Counted from the first letter of the stretch, positions 1-5,524 are shown. The stretch: DNA of 5,649 nt from Lachnospiraceae bacterium (GCA_003488965.1 DNJW01000147.1:1-5649); one strand, 5' to 3'. Translations and numbers: made by a program. The notes: generated by a model from the letters alone, not told the origin.

Positions 1-1
1 A

Positions 2-88
2 TTAGAAGTTCTTCTCACACTAGGCATTCCACTGCGCCCAGTAGGACAAGAATGTTCGGTGATTATGCAATTGGCTAAGTATGAATAA
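2..88 (+). CDS. 3' end of an unidentified gene (partial)
   Basis: The frame starting at base 2 is open from the window edge to a TAA at 86-88 and encodes the last 28 residues of a protein. The tail reads like real protein, with alternating hydrophobic and charged residues (it includes GIPLRPVGQE and ends QLAKYE). The frame starting at base 1 is also open, to a stop at 76-78, but its Ser/Thr/Arg-rich product looks like an out-of-frame translation, and the third frame is closed at once. The stop lies 20 bp before the next start, just upstream of that gene's ribosome binding site, which suggests one operon with the zinc-ribbon and TPM genes. I do not recognise the family. It does not look like the end of a PspA or SPFH protein, but 28 residues are too few to decide. 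Confidence 0.5.
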   Translation, partial: LEVLLTLGIPLRPVGQECSVIMQLAKYE

Positions 89-108
89 GTAGAATAAGGA
101 GATGTACG

Positions 109-1194
109 ATGGCGGCAATACAAGAATATAAATGTCCGTGCTGCGGCGGCGCCATTGCTTTTGACAGCACGATACAAAAAATGAAATGTCCTTTCTGCGA
201 CACGGAATTTGAGATGGAAACACTGGCAAGCTATGACAGTGAGCTGAAAAGTGACCAGGCGGACGATATGAGCTGGCAGCTGGCTTCGGGGGATGAATGG
301 CAGGAGGGCGAGCTTGACGGGCTGAATGTTTATGTATGCCATTCCTGTGGGGGTGAGATTGCCTGTGACGGGAATACGGCAGCTACTTCCTGCCCGTTCT
401 GCGGGAACCCGGTAGTGATGATGGGACGGTTTTCAGGCGCGCTGAGGCCGGATTACGTGATTCCCTTTAAAGTAAATAAAAGGGCAGCAAAAGAAGCCCT
501 GAAAAAACATTATGAGGGCAAGCGCCTGCTTCCCAAAGTATTTAAAGACGAGAATCATATTGATGAAATAAAAGGAGTATATGTCCCGTTCTGGCTGTTT
601 GATACCGGTGCTGACGTCAATATGAGATATAAGGCAACCAAGGTCCGTATATGGAACGACAGTAAATACGATTATACCGAGACAAAGTTTTATTCGGTAA
701 GCCGGAGCGGAAAGATGGAATTTGAAAGTGTCCCGGTGGACGGGTCTGCCAAGATGCCTGACGATTTGATGGAGTCTCTGGAACCCTTTGATTTCTCGGA
801 GGCAGTAGATTTTCAGACTGCATATCTGGCAGGCTATCTGGCGGATAAATATGATGTGGAGGCAGAACGGTGTGTGGAACGTGCCAATGAGCGTATCAGG
901 AGAAGCACGGAGGATGCTTTTTACGAGACGGTTAAGGGTTATACCACAGTCACAAAGGAAACGGGAAGTATCCAGCTGCAGAACGGTAAAGTGACATATG
1001 CCCTTTTTCCGGTATGGCTTTTGAGCACCACATGGAAGGAGCAGAATTATCTTTTTGCCATGAACGGGCAGACGGGAAAGATGGTGGGGGATTTGCCATT
1101 GGACAAAGCTGCGTATAAAAAATGGCTGTTTGGTCTGACAGGGATGATAGGTACGGCATTATTTGTCATCATATCTCTGTTCTGCCTGCTGTGA
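109..1194 (+). CDS. Double zinc-ribbon, C-terminally membrane-anchored protein (YdjG-like)
   Basis: A 361-residue protein starting at ATG 109, with the ribosome binding site AAGGAGA six bases upstream. Two four-cysteine zinc ribbons lie at the N-terminus: C9/C12 with C27/C30, and C77/C80 with C95/C98. They are separated by an acidic linker (about 40-70). A central region of about 110-335 follows, in which two aromatic strand motifs resemble each other (YVPFWLF near 158-164 and YALFPVWLL near 297-305). A single hydrophobic segment at about 339-361 ends the protein, so the bulk should be cytoplasmic and tail-anchored. Proteins of this kind are often labelled TFIIB-type zinc ribbon or 'PriA-like', but there is no helicase motif, so a replication role is not supported. 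The 13-bp gap to a TPM-domain gene matches the B. subtilis YdjG-YdjH pair, linked to PspA membrane-stress proteins. The exact biochemical role is unknown; it is probably a membrane-complex scaffold (inference). Confidence 0.85.
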   Translation: MAAIQEYKCPCCGGAIAFDSTIQKMKCPFCDTEFEMETLASYDSELKSDQADDMSWQLASGDEWQEGELDGLNVYVCHSCGGEIACDGNTAATSCPFCGNPVVMMGRFSGALRPDYVIPFKVNKRAAKEALKKHYEGKRLLPKVFKDENHIDEIKGVYVPFWLFDTGADVNMRYKATKVRIWNDSKYDYTETKFYSVSRSGKMEFESVPVDGSAKMPDDLMESLEPFDFSEAVDFQTAYLAGYLADKYDVEAERCVERANERIRRSTEDAFYETVKGYTTVTKETGSIQLQNGKVTYALFPVWLLSTTWKEQNYLFAMNGQTGKMVGDLPLDKAAYKKWLFGLTGMIGTALFVIISLFCLL

Positions 1195-1200
1195 GGAGGT
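1193..1200 (+). promoter_or_regulatory. Strong ribosome binding site that sets the TPM gene start
   Basis: GAGGAGGT overlaps the TGA stop of the zinc-ribbon gene and lies seven bases before ATG 1208. It picks this ATG over the in-frame ATG at 1163, which has no such site and would add 15 residues ahead of a typical signal peptide. The overlap of stop and ribosome binding site suggests translational coupling of the two genes. Confidence 0.85.
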
Positions 1201-1207
1201 GCGGATA

Positions 1208-2053
1208 ATGAGGAGATTGAATAAGAGACTGGCCGGCACATTTTTAGCGCTGCTGCTGGCGGTATGTGCAGTATCGGCAATTTTTGTACTTCCGGCATCT
1301 GCGGCAGGCGAACTGCCGAGACTTGTGGATGCGGCGGATTTGCTTTCGGACAGCGAAGAAGAGGATTTGTTATATACGCTGGATGAAATCAGTGAACGGC
1401 AGCAGACCGATATCGTGGTGGTTACGGTGGACTCTATGGAAGGTGAGACTGCCATGGTATATGCCGATGATTTTTACGATTATAACGGCTATGGTTTCGG
1501 AACCGGGAGAGACGGAATCCTTCTTTTAATCAGTATGGAAGAAAGAGAATGGTACATATCCACAAGAGGTTACGGCATAACGGCAATTACTGACGCAGGG
1601 CGGGAATATATCTCGGAATTATTTGTGGAGGATTTAAGTGCAGGCGATTATGCCGCAGCATTCACAAATTTTGCCAATCTGTGCGATGATTTTATAACCC
1701 AGGCAAAGACAGGGGAGCCGTATGATGTGGACAATATGCCGATGGATACCGCCGGATTTCTGGTCGGGAATTTTATGATATCATTTGGAGCAGCGCTTAT
1801 CATATCATTGATTGCAACGGGAATTATGAGAGGAAAGCTGAAAACGGTGCACAGCCAGTCGGCGGCGGATAATTATATTAAGCAGGGCAGCATGCAGCTG
1901 ACAAAAACCAATGATTTGTTTCTTTATCGGCATGTAGACCGCAGGAAAAGGGTGGAAAATAACAATTCGGGAAGCTCGGGAAGTTCGGGAGGTTCTAAAA
2001 CGCATACCTCTTCTTCCGGCGCGACACATGGCGGCGGAGGCGGAAAATTTTAA
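1208..2053 (+). CDS. TPM-domain protein with signal peptide, membrane segment and Gly-rich tail (YdjH/YgcG-like)
   Basis: A 281-residue protein. Residues 1-33 form a signal peptide: basic MRRLNKR, a hydrophobic core, and an ASA cleavage site around 30-33. A TPM (TLP18.3/Psb32/MOLO-1) fold spans about 38-165, beginning with the usual 'LVDAADLLS' opening and containing the family-like segments TDIVVVTVDS, GRDGILLLIS and the strand around REWYISTRGYG. A second membrane helix lies at about 182-207, leaving a basic C-terminal part in the cytoplasm. That part ends in a low-complexity Ser/Gly stretch and HGGGGGKF, a tail style common in this family. The TPM domain should therefore be outside the membrane. 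TPM proteins act in membrane-protein assembly or quality control (photosystem II repair in plants, receptor complexes in worms), but no enzymatic activity is established for the bacterial ones. The gene follows the zinc-ribbon gene by 13 bp and is followed by a terminator, so the two are probably expressed and function together. Confidence 0.88.
   Translation: MRRLNKRLAGTFLALLLAVCAVSAIFVLPASAAGELPRLVDAADLLSDSEEEDLLYTLDEISERQQTDIVVVTVDSMEGETAMVYADDFYDYNGYGFGTGRDGILLLISMEEREWYISTRGYGITAITDAGREYISELFVEDLSAGDYAAAFTNFANLCDDFITQAKTGEPYDVDNMPMDTAGFLVGNFMISFGAALIISLIATGIMRGKLKTVHSQSAADNYIKQGSMQLTKTNDLFLYRHVDRRKRVENNNSGSSGSSGGSKTHTSSSGATHGGGGGKF
1967..1993 (+). repeat. Three tandem 9-bp repeats coding the Gly/Ser linker
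   Basis: TCGGGAAGC, TCGGGAAGT and TCGGGAGGT stand head to tail inside the TPM gene and encode most of the SGSSGSSGGS stretch of its cytoplasmic tail. A 9-bp unit keeps the reading frame, so copy number could vary between strains by slippage without breaking the gene. The second and third units differ by single bases, so the array is short and somewhat degraded. Confidence 0.8.
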
Positions 2054-2088
2054 CCGGCTAAACTAAAATATGACGCCCGGACTAATAT

Positions 2089-2146
2089 AAAAAAGAATAA
2101 ACAGTTACCATTCATTTTGCGGGCGGTAACAGTTTATTCTTTTTTT
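2089..2146 (+). terminator. Long rho-independent terminator after the TPM gene, probably bidirectional
   Basis: The left arm 2089-2109 (A-run, GAATAAAC, A, GTTACC) pairs with the right arm 2125-2145 (GGTAAC, A, GTTTATTC, T-run). This gives a stem of about 20 pairs with a single A-A mismatch and a 15-base loop. The right arm runs into seven consecutive T at 2140-2146. The A-run on the left gives the mirror signal on the opposite strand. It ends the zinc-ribbon/TPM transcript 36 bp after the stop codon. Confidence 0.85.
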
Positions 2147-2150
2147 ATAC

Positions 2151-2159
2151 TGTTATAAT
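2151..2159 (+). promoter_or_regulatory. Perfect extended -10 element (TGT-TATAAT)
   Basis: TGTTATAAT is a consensus TATAAT preceded by the TGN extension, placed five bases after the T-run of the terminator. No good -35 is visible 16-18 bases upstream, where the sequence is the terminator's right arm. An extended -10 can work without one. It would start a transcript near 2166 reading into the DJ-1 and CBS genes, with a leader of about 115 bases. Confidence 0.4.
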
Positions 2160-2170
2160 ATTTATTCCCT

Positions 2171-2198
2171 TTTAAAACTCTCTATAAAGTGGTAAAAT
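2171..2198 (+). promoter_or_regulatory. Second candidate sigma-A promoter for the DJ-1/CBS operon
   Basis: TTTAAA at 2171-2176 (four of six against TTGACA) and TAAAAT at 2193-2198 (five of six against TATAAT) are separated by 16 bases, and the -10 is preceded by a TGG extension. Transcription would start near 2205, only a few bases before the ribosome binding site of the small leader ORF at 2223. Either this or the element at 2151-2159 could drive the operon; the AT-rich sequence makes chance matches likely. Confidence 0.4.
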
Positions 2199-2222
2199 AA
2201 AAACATAGATAAGGGAAAACGG

Positions 2223-2285
2223 ATGTTGATTGAAAGAGAGTATGTTACGGCCGCAAAAAGCGGCAGAATGAGAGGGATGATATGA
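2223..2285 (+). CDS. Possible 20-codon leader ORF overlapping the DJ-1 start
   Basis: ATG at 2223 is preceded by AAGGGA (2211-2216) at six bases. The frame runs 20 codons (MLIEREYVTAAKSGRMRGMI) to a TGA at 2283-2285. That stop overlaps the ATG of the DJ-1 gene at 2282-2284 in an ATGA junction, the classic arrangement for translational coupling. The DJ-1 ribosome binding site (AGAGGG, 2271-2276) lies inside this ORF, as does a small hairpin at 2250-2264. The peptide has no run of a single amino acid, so it is not an obvious attenuation leader. It is not like any peptide I know, and an ORF this short can arise by chance. Confidence 0.35.
   Translation: MLIEREYVTAAKSGRMRGMI
2250..2264 (+). other. 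Small GC hairpin in the leader of the DJ-1 gene
   Basis: GCCGC, five A, GCGGC form a perfect five-pair stem with an A5 loop, ending six bases before the DJ-1 ribosome binding site at 2271. No T-run follows, so it is not a terminator. It could affect access of ribosomes to the DJ-1 start, or be melted by ribosomes reading the leader ORF. The structure is clear; its function is inference. Confidence 0.45.
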
Positions 2286-2842
2286 GCAAGGTATGCATTT
2301 TTTTCGCACCGGGATATGAGGAGGTTGAGGCGCTTGCCGTGGTAGACCTGCTGAGAAGGGCAGGGATTGATACGGATATGGTATCCGTTACAAAGGAGCG
2401 GGAAGTAACCAGTTCCCACGGTGTGACTGTCCGGATGGACAAATTATTTGATGAAGTGGATTTTGAGGCAACGGATATGATTGTTTTGCCGGGAGGAATG
2501 CCGGGAACGAAGAATCTGGAAGAACATTTGCCGCTGATGGAAAAGCTGGATGCATTTTATAAAGAAGAAAAATGTATCGGCGCTATTTGTGCAGCCCCCA
2601 GTATTTTAGGTCATAGAGGGATGCTTAAAGGAAGACGGGCATGTTCGTTTCCAGAACTCGAAAGCCATCTGGAGGGTGCCGAAGTGACAGAGAATCCGGC
2701 AGAGATTTCGGATTTTATTATTACAGGAAGAGGAATGGGATGCGCCGTGGATTTCGGACTTGCCATTGTGGAAAAATTTCAAGGGAAAGAGGCGGCTGCC
2801 GCACTGGCAGACAAGGTGATTTACGGGCACTATAGGAAATAA
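2282..2842 (+). CDS. DJ-1/PfpI family protein (YajL/PARK7-like)
   Basis: A 186-residue single-domain protein of the usual DJ-1 length. The nucleophilic cysteine is Cys103 in the elbow motif AICAAP, and the partner glutamate is Glu16 in GYEEVE, equivalent to Cys106 and Glu18 of human DJ-1. VLPGGMPG at 68-75 and the C-terminal GRGMGCAVDFGLAIVE segment (about 149-164) complete the family signature. The position of DJ-1 His126 appears to be Phe123 (SFP), as far as I can align by eye. Members are cytosolic and are associated with protection against oxidative and dicarbonyl stress; deglycase and glyoxalase activities have been proposed and disputed, so no reaction is assigned here. The start is set by AGAGGG six bases upstream. 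It is the first large gene of an operon with the CBS protein 10 bp downstream. Confidence 0.93.
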   Translation: MSKVCIFFAPGYEEVEALAVVDLLRRAGIDTDMVSVTKEREVTSSHGVTVRMDKLFDEVDFEATDMIVLPGGMPGTKNLEEHLPLMEKLDAFYKEEKCIGAICAAPSILGHRGMLKGRRACSFPELESHLEGAEVTENPAEISDFIITGRGMGCAVDFGLAIVEKFQGKEAAAALADKVIYGHYRK

Positions 2843-2852
2843 GGGAGTTGCT

Positions 2853-3278
2853 ATGAACATATTATTTTTTTTAACGCCGAAAAGCGAAGTTGATTACGTT
2901 TATGATAACGATACGCTGTGGCAGACATTGGAAAAGATGGAACATAACAAATATACAGCGATACCGATTATTAACCATGAGGACGGAACCTATGTGGGAA
3001 CCATAACAGAAGGCGATTTGCTGTGGGATGTAAAAGAAAGATATGAAATGAATTTGAGCGCAGCAGAGGATAGGCCGATTCTTAATATTAAGAGAAAGAA
3101 GGATAATGAACCGATAGAAGCGGATGCGGACGTAGAGGATATTATCAGCAAGGTAATGAACCAGAATTTTGTCCCTGTTATTGATGACAGCGAATGTTTT
3201 ATAGGAATTATAACGAGGAAGGATGTAATGCTGTATTTAACAAGAAAATGTGCGCTGAATGAACTGGCGTTCGCGTAA
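2853..3278 (+). CDS. Two-CBS-domain protein, possibly a nucleotide sensor (DarB/CbpB-like)
   Basis: A 141-residue protein made almost only of a CBS pair. The first CBS is at about 13-63, with core YTAIPII at 34-40 and YVGTITEGDLLW at 47-58. The second is at about 86-133, with NFVPVIDD at 105-112 and FIGIITRKDV at 116-125. Stand-alone CBS pairs bind adenine nucleotides at the inter-domain cleft and report energy state or second messenger levels. Length and layout resemble B. subtilis DarB (YkuL) and Listeria CbpB, which bind cyclic di-AMP and control the alarmone enzyme Rel. That comparison is from memory and by eye. There is no transporter, channel or enzyme domain. The start ATG follows AAGGGAG at 2841-2847 by five bases, and the gene lies 10 bp behind the DJ-1 gene with no terminator between. 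The partner is unknown. Confidence 0.88.
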   Translation: MNILFFLTPKSEVDYVYDNDTLWQTLEKMEHNKYTAIPIINHEDGTYVGTITEGDLLWDVKERYEMNLSAAEDRPILNIKRKKDNEPIEADADVEDIISKVMNQNFVPVIDDSECFIGIITRKDVMLYLTRKCALNELAFA

Positions 3279-3461
3279 AGGATGAAAAACAGTTTAAATC
3301 AATAAAAAATTGAATAGTCTGTCTGCCAAAACTTACCTTAATATTTCGTTCATCTTCGTAAATACTAACATCAAGATAAGTAATTCAGTTCTGGCTTAGT
3401 TCGGATACAGAATGTGTTTTATGATGCAGAAAGTGTTCGGGATAGGCATAAGGATTGAAAT

Positions 3462-3492
3462 TGCTTATCTCGAATATAGATAGCGAATGCTA
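3462..3492 (+). promoter_or_regulatory. Candidate sigma-G (forespore) promoter of the SASP gene
   Basis: TGCTTA at 3462-3467 resembles the sigma-G -35 (TGMATA; one mismatch). It is followed after 18 bases by AATGCTA at 3486-3492, against the -10 consensus CATNNTA (one mismatch). The start point would be near 3499, a few bases before the ribosome binding site. The expectation of sigma-G control comes from SASP biology; the sequence match alone is modest. A TATCT/AGATA inverted repeat (3466-3470 and 3478-3482) lies in the spacer. Confidence 0.4.
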
Positions 3493-3519
3493 GAAATACG
3501 AAATTGGAGGTGAATTAGG

Positions 3520-3720
3520 ATGGCAAGCAGCAAATCTAATAGAGTAGAAGTTCCTGAAGCTAAAGCAGCTATGGATCGTTTTAAGACAGAGGTTGCTTCT
3601 GAATTAGGTGTGAACCTGAAGGAAGGTTACAACGGTGACTTGACTTCTAAGGAAGCAGGTTCTATCGGCGGCGAAATGGTTCGTAGGATGATTAAGAAGC
3701 AGGAAGAACAGATGAAATAA
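3520..3720 (+). CDS. Alpha/beta-type small acid-soluble spore protein (SASP)
   Basis: A 66-residue protein, typical in length for the family. It carries both conserved blocks: FKTEVASELGV at 21-31, containing the site cut by the germination protease GPR (after Glu24), and GSIGGEMVRRMIKKQ at 47-61. A third feature is the Tyr-Asn-Gly-Asp-Leu-Thr segment at 37-42. These proteins coat forespore DNA, shift it towards an A-like form and protect it from UV and heat. They are then degraded to amino acids at germination. The start follows a strong GGAGGTGA site (3506-3513). Codons favour T-ending forms (GCT, TCT, GGT, GTT) more than the neighbours, as expected of a very highly expressed gene. This gene is the best evidence that the host makes spores. 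Confidence 0.95.
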   Translation: MASSKSNRVEVPEAKAAMDRFKTEVASELGVNLKEGYNGDLTSKEAGSIGGEMVRRMIKKQEEQMK

Positions 3721-3730
3721 CAAAGCAGGA

Positions 3731-3762
3731 AAGCAGCCCGTCTGGAAACAGACGGGCTGTTT
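3731..3762 (+). terminator. GAAA-capped hairpin after the SASP gene
   Basis: CAGCCCGTCTG at 3734-3744 and CAGACGGGCTG at 3749-3759 form a perfect 11-pair stem closed by a GAAA tetraloop. A G-T and two A-T pairs extend it to 3731-3762. The T-tract is only three bases (TTTGATAT), so termination may be partial, or the hairpin may mainly protect the 3' end of the SASP mRNA. The alarmone synthetase gene begins 30 bases later. Confidence 0.8.
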
Positions 3763-3791
3763 GATATAAATGGAGGTTGTTGGAAAGTATC

Positions 3792-4466
3792 ATGGAAAAG
3801 GATATGAGAGATACTGAGGAAATTAAGAACTGGAAAGCGATAGGGGATGTTTTCCAGGAAGGAAGCGAGATAGAAAGATACCGCAGGATGATGATGCAGT
3901 ACCAGTGTGCCATGCTGGAGGTTAAGACAAAGCTGGATGTGCTGAATGCAGAGCTTTCCCTGCAGAATAGGAGAAATCCTTTTGAAACGATAAAATGCCG
4001 GATTAAATCACCCGAAAGTATCCGGGAGAAGATGGAACGGAACGGTTGGGCTATGACAATTGAAAATGTGGAAAGACATTTGAACGATATTGCGGGAATC
4101 CGTGTAATCTGTTCCTTTCCGGATGACATTTACAGGCTGGCGGATTGTCTTCTGGAGCAGGATGATATCACCCTAATATCAAGAAAAGACTACATAAAAA
4201 ATCCAAAGCCCAACGGATACCGGAGTCTTCATCTGATTATAGAAGTGCCGATTTTTCTGACGGATGAAAAGCGACCGGTGCGGGTGGAAGTTCAGTTCCG
4301 TACCATTGCCATGGATTTTTGGGCAAGTCTGGAGCATAAGCTGAAATATAAAAAACATATTAAGAAGGCAGAAAGCATTTCAGACGAACTGTTTTACTGC
4401 GCGGAGCTGATATCCCAGCTGGACGGGAGGATGCAGCAGATTAGGGAGAAAATTGAAAGGGAATAA
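3792..4466 (+). CDS. Small alarmone synthetase, YwaC/RelP type ((p)ppGpp synthetase)
   Basis: A 224-residue single-domain RelA/SpoT-type nucleotide pyrophosphokinase, transferring pyrophosphate from ATP to GDP or GTP. Visible motifs are RIKSPESI (70-77), NDIAGIRVIC with the metal-binding Asp99, KDYIKNPKPNGYRSLH (132-147) with guanine-stacking Tyr143, and EVQFRTIAMDFWASLEHKLKYK (166-187) with catalytic Glu166. The 67-residue Asp-Glu spacing equals that of B. subtilis RelQ (Asp72/Glu139), but the motif wording is closer to YwaC/RelP. There is no HD hydrolase, TGS or ACT domain, so it should synthesise only. The start is uncertain. GGAGG at 3772-3776 is 15 bases before ATG 3792 but abuts in-frame TTG codons at 3777 and 3780, which would add five or four residues; GGAAAG at 3782-3787 is a weaker site for ATG 3792. 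It ends 13 bp from the convergent LacI-type gene. Confidence 0.93.
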   Translation: MEKDMRDTEEIKNWKAIGDVFQEGSEIERYRRMMMQYQCAMLEVKTKLDVLNAELSLQNRRNPFETIKCRIKSPESIREKMERNGWAMTIENVERHLNDIAGIRVICSFPDDIYRLADCLLEQDDITLISRKDYIKNPKPNGYRSLHLIIEVPIFLTDEKRPVRVEVQFRTIAMDFWASLEHKLKYKKHIKKAESISDELFYCAELISQLDGRMQQIREKIERE

Positions 4467-4479
4467 AGCAGTCCGGATT

Positions 4480-5514
4480 TTAAAATAACGAAATGACAGA
4501 TTGCCTTTCTACAATATCTACATCAAGAGTGATAAGGCAGGGTTCATCCTGGTTATCCGAAAGAATTTTATCCAGAAGCAGACGTGTAGCAACTCTGGCT
4601 TTCTGGGAAACATTCTGGGAAACGGAGGTAAGCTTGGGGGTGGTAAAACGGCATAGGTTTAAATCATCGTAGCCTACAATGGATAAGTCCATAGGAATCC
4701 GCAGTCCGCCTAATCTGGCGCCTTCCATCACGCCTATCGCACAAATATCTGCTGTAGTGACTACAGCGGTTATGCCGTTGTTCATTGCGGCAATTTTTTT
4801 CCCTGCGGCAAGACCGCCTTCGTAGCTGGGGATTTCGGTGAGTACATACTCCTGGCGGAACGGGATTCCGCATTCTTTTAATGCCTGGCAATATCCGAGA
4901 AAACGTTCGGTAAGAAGATAATTTCCCTCATAATTGGCAATGAATGCAATATGGCTATGACCGTGATTGATAATATATTTGGTAGACAGATACAGTCCCT
5001 TCCGGTCATCGGATTTGACGTTGATGAGTTTGGGCATCTTCAAATGGCTGTCAAAAACAGCAAAAGGACAAGAAGGTTTATCGATAAACTCACGGGCATA
5101 ATCGGGAAAGTTAGGAAAAAGGAAAATAATTCCGTCCACATTCCAGTTCCTTAAGAAATGAGATACGTCGGTTTCCTTTACGACGGAACGGAGCATCATA
5201 TAATATCCGTTCCGGCACAATTCCTGCTCGATAGTACCTATCATAGTGCTGATATATGGGTCTTCAAAGGAATTTTCCTCATAAGATTCCATGGGAACAA
5301 TGACTCCGATGATATTGGAAGTTTTTTTGGTCAGGCTGCGGGCGCTTAAGTTGGGCACATAACCGCATTCCTGAATAATTCTGTTTATTTTTTCTGCTGT
5401 CTGGGCGGACACTCTATTGTTTTTCCCGTTAATTACGTTGGAAACAGTCATCATGCTGACGCCGGCTTTGTCAGCAATGTCTTTTAAAGTAGTCTTTTCC
5501 ATATCTTTTACCAT
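4480..5514 (-). CDS. LacI/GalR-family transcriptional repressor
   Basis: A 344-residue regulator of normal family length. An N-terminal helix-turn-helix (about 8-29: TLKDIADKAGVS, then MMTVSNVING) has Met21, Met22 and Asn26 at the base-contacting positions equivalent to LacI 17, 18 and 22. The hinge helix (about 54-62) keeps Leu61, equivalent to the minor-groove-inserting Leu56 of LacI. A periplasmic-binding-protein-like sugar domain follows, with NIIGVIVP at 67-74, the VDGIIFLFPN strand, SIVGYDDL at 278-285 and the closing TTPKLTSVSQ. The inducer cannot be read from sequence. The frame is open further upstream (TTG at 5571, ATG at 5541), but only ATG 5514 has a good site, TAAGGA four bases before it. 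No target gene is in the window; regulators of this family usually control sugar uptake or glycoside hydrolase genes beside them, here probably beyond the right edge. Confidence 0.93.
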   Translation of the reverse strand: MVKDMEKTTLKDIADKAGVSMMTVSNVINGKNNRVSAQTAEKINRIIQECGYVPNLSARSLTKKTSNIIGVIVPMESYEENSFEDPYISTMIGTIEQELCRNGYYMMLRSVVKETDVSHFLRNWNVDGIIFLFPNFPDYAREFIDKPSCPFAVFDSHLKMPKLINVKSDDRKGLYLSTKYIINHGHSHIAFIANYEGNYLLTERFLGYCQALKECGIPFRQEYVLTEIPSYEGGLAAGKKIAAMNNGITAVVTTADICAIGVMEGARLGGLRIPMDLSIVGYDDLNLCRFTTPKLTSVSQNVSQKARVATRLLLDKILSDNQDEPCLITLDVDIVERQSVISLF

Positions 5515-5518
5515 GTTT

Positions 5519-5524
5519 TCCTTA
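5519..5524 (-). promoter_or_regulatory. Ribosome binding site that sets the LacI-family start
   Basis: Read on the - strand, TAAGGA stands four bases before ATG 5514. The upstream in-frame candidates at 5541 and 5571 have no purine-rich site, and residues added by them do not fit the family N-terminus, which normally begins a few residues before the helix-turn-helix. Confidence 0.75.

Noticed and set aside
1163..1207. N-terminal extension of the TPM gene from an upstream in-frame ATG
   Set aside because: It overlaps the zinc-ribbon gene, has no ribosome binding site, and would put a Cys-rich segment ahead of a normal signal peptide; ATG 1208 has GAGGAGGT at seven bases.
1159..1455. 98-codon open frame on the - strand opposite the TPM gene start
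   Set aside because: Ser-rich low-complexity product antisense to the signal peptide region; no ribosome binding site or family resemblance seen.
3300..3312. Hairpin CAAT-AAAAA-ATTG as terminator of the CBS gene
   Set aside because: The stem is only four AT-rich pairs and no T-run follows, so it is not a credible terminator.
3279..3519. Possible small RNA or riboswitch in the 241-bp gap before the SASP gene
   Set aside because: Only short AT-rich inverted repeats were found (for example ATCTT/AAGAT at 3352-3377); no GC stem, T-run terminator or known riboswitch pattern.
3692..4129. 145-codon open frame on the - strand opposite the alarmone synthetase
   Set aside because: Its product is Ser/Ile/Phe-rich and without recognisable motifs, and it lies fully opposite a well-conserved enzyme, so it is a shadow.
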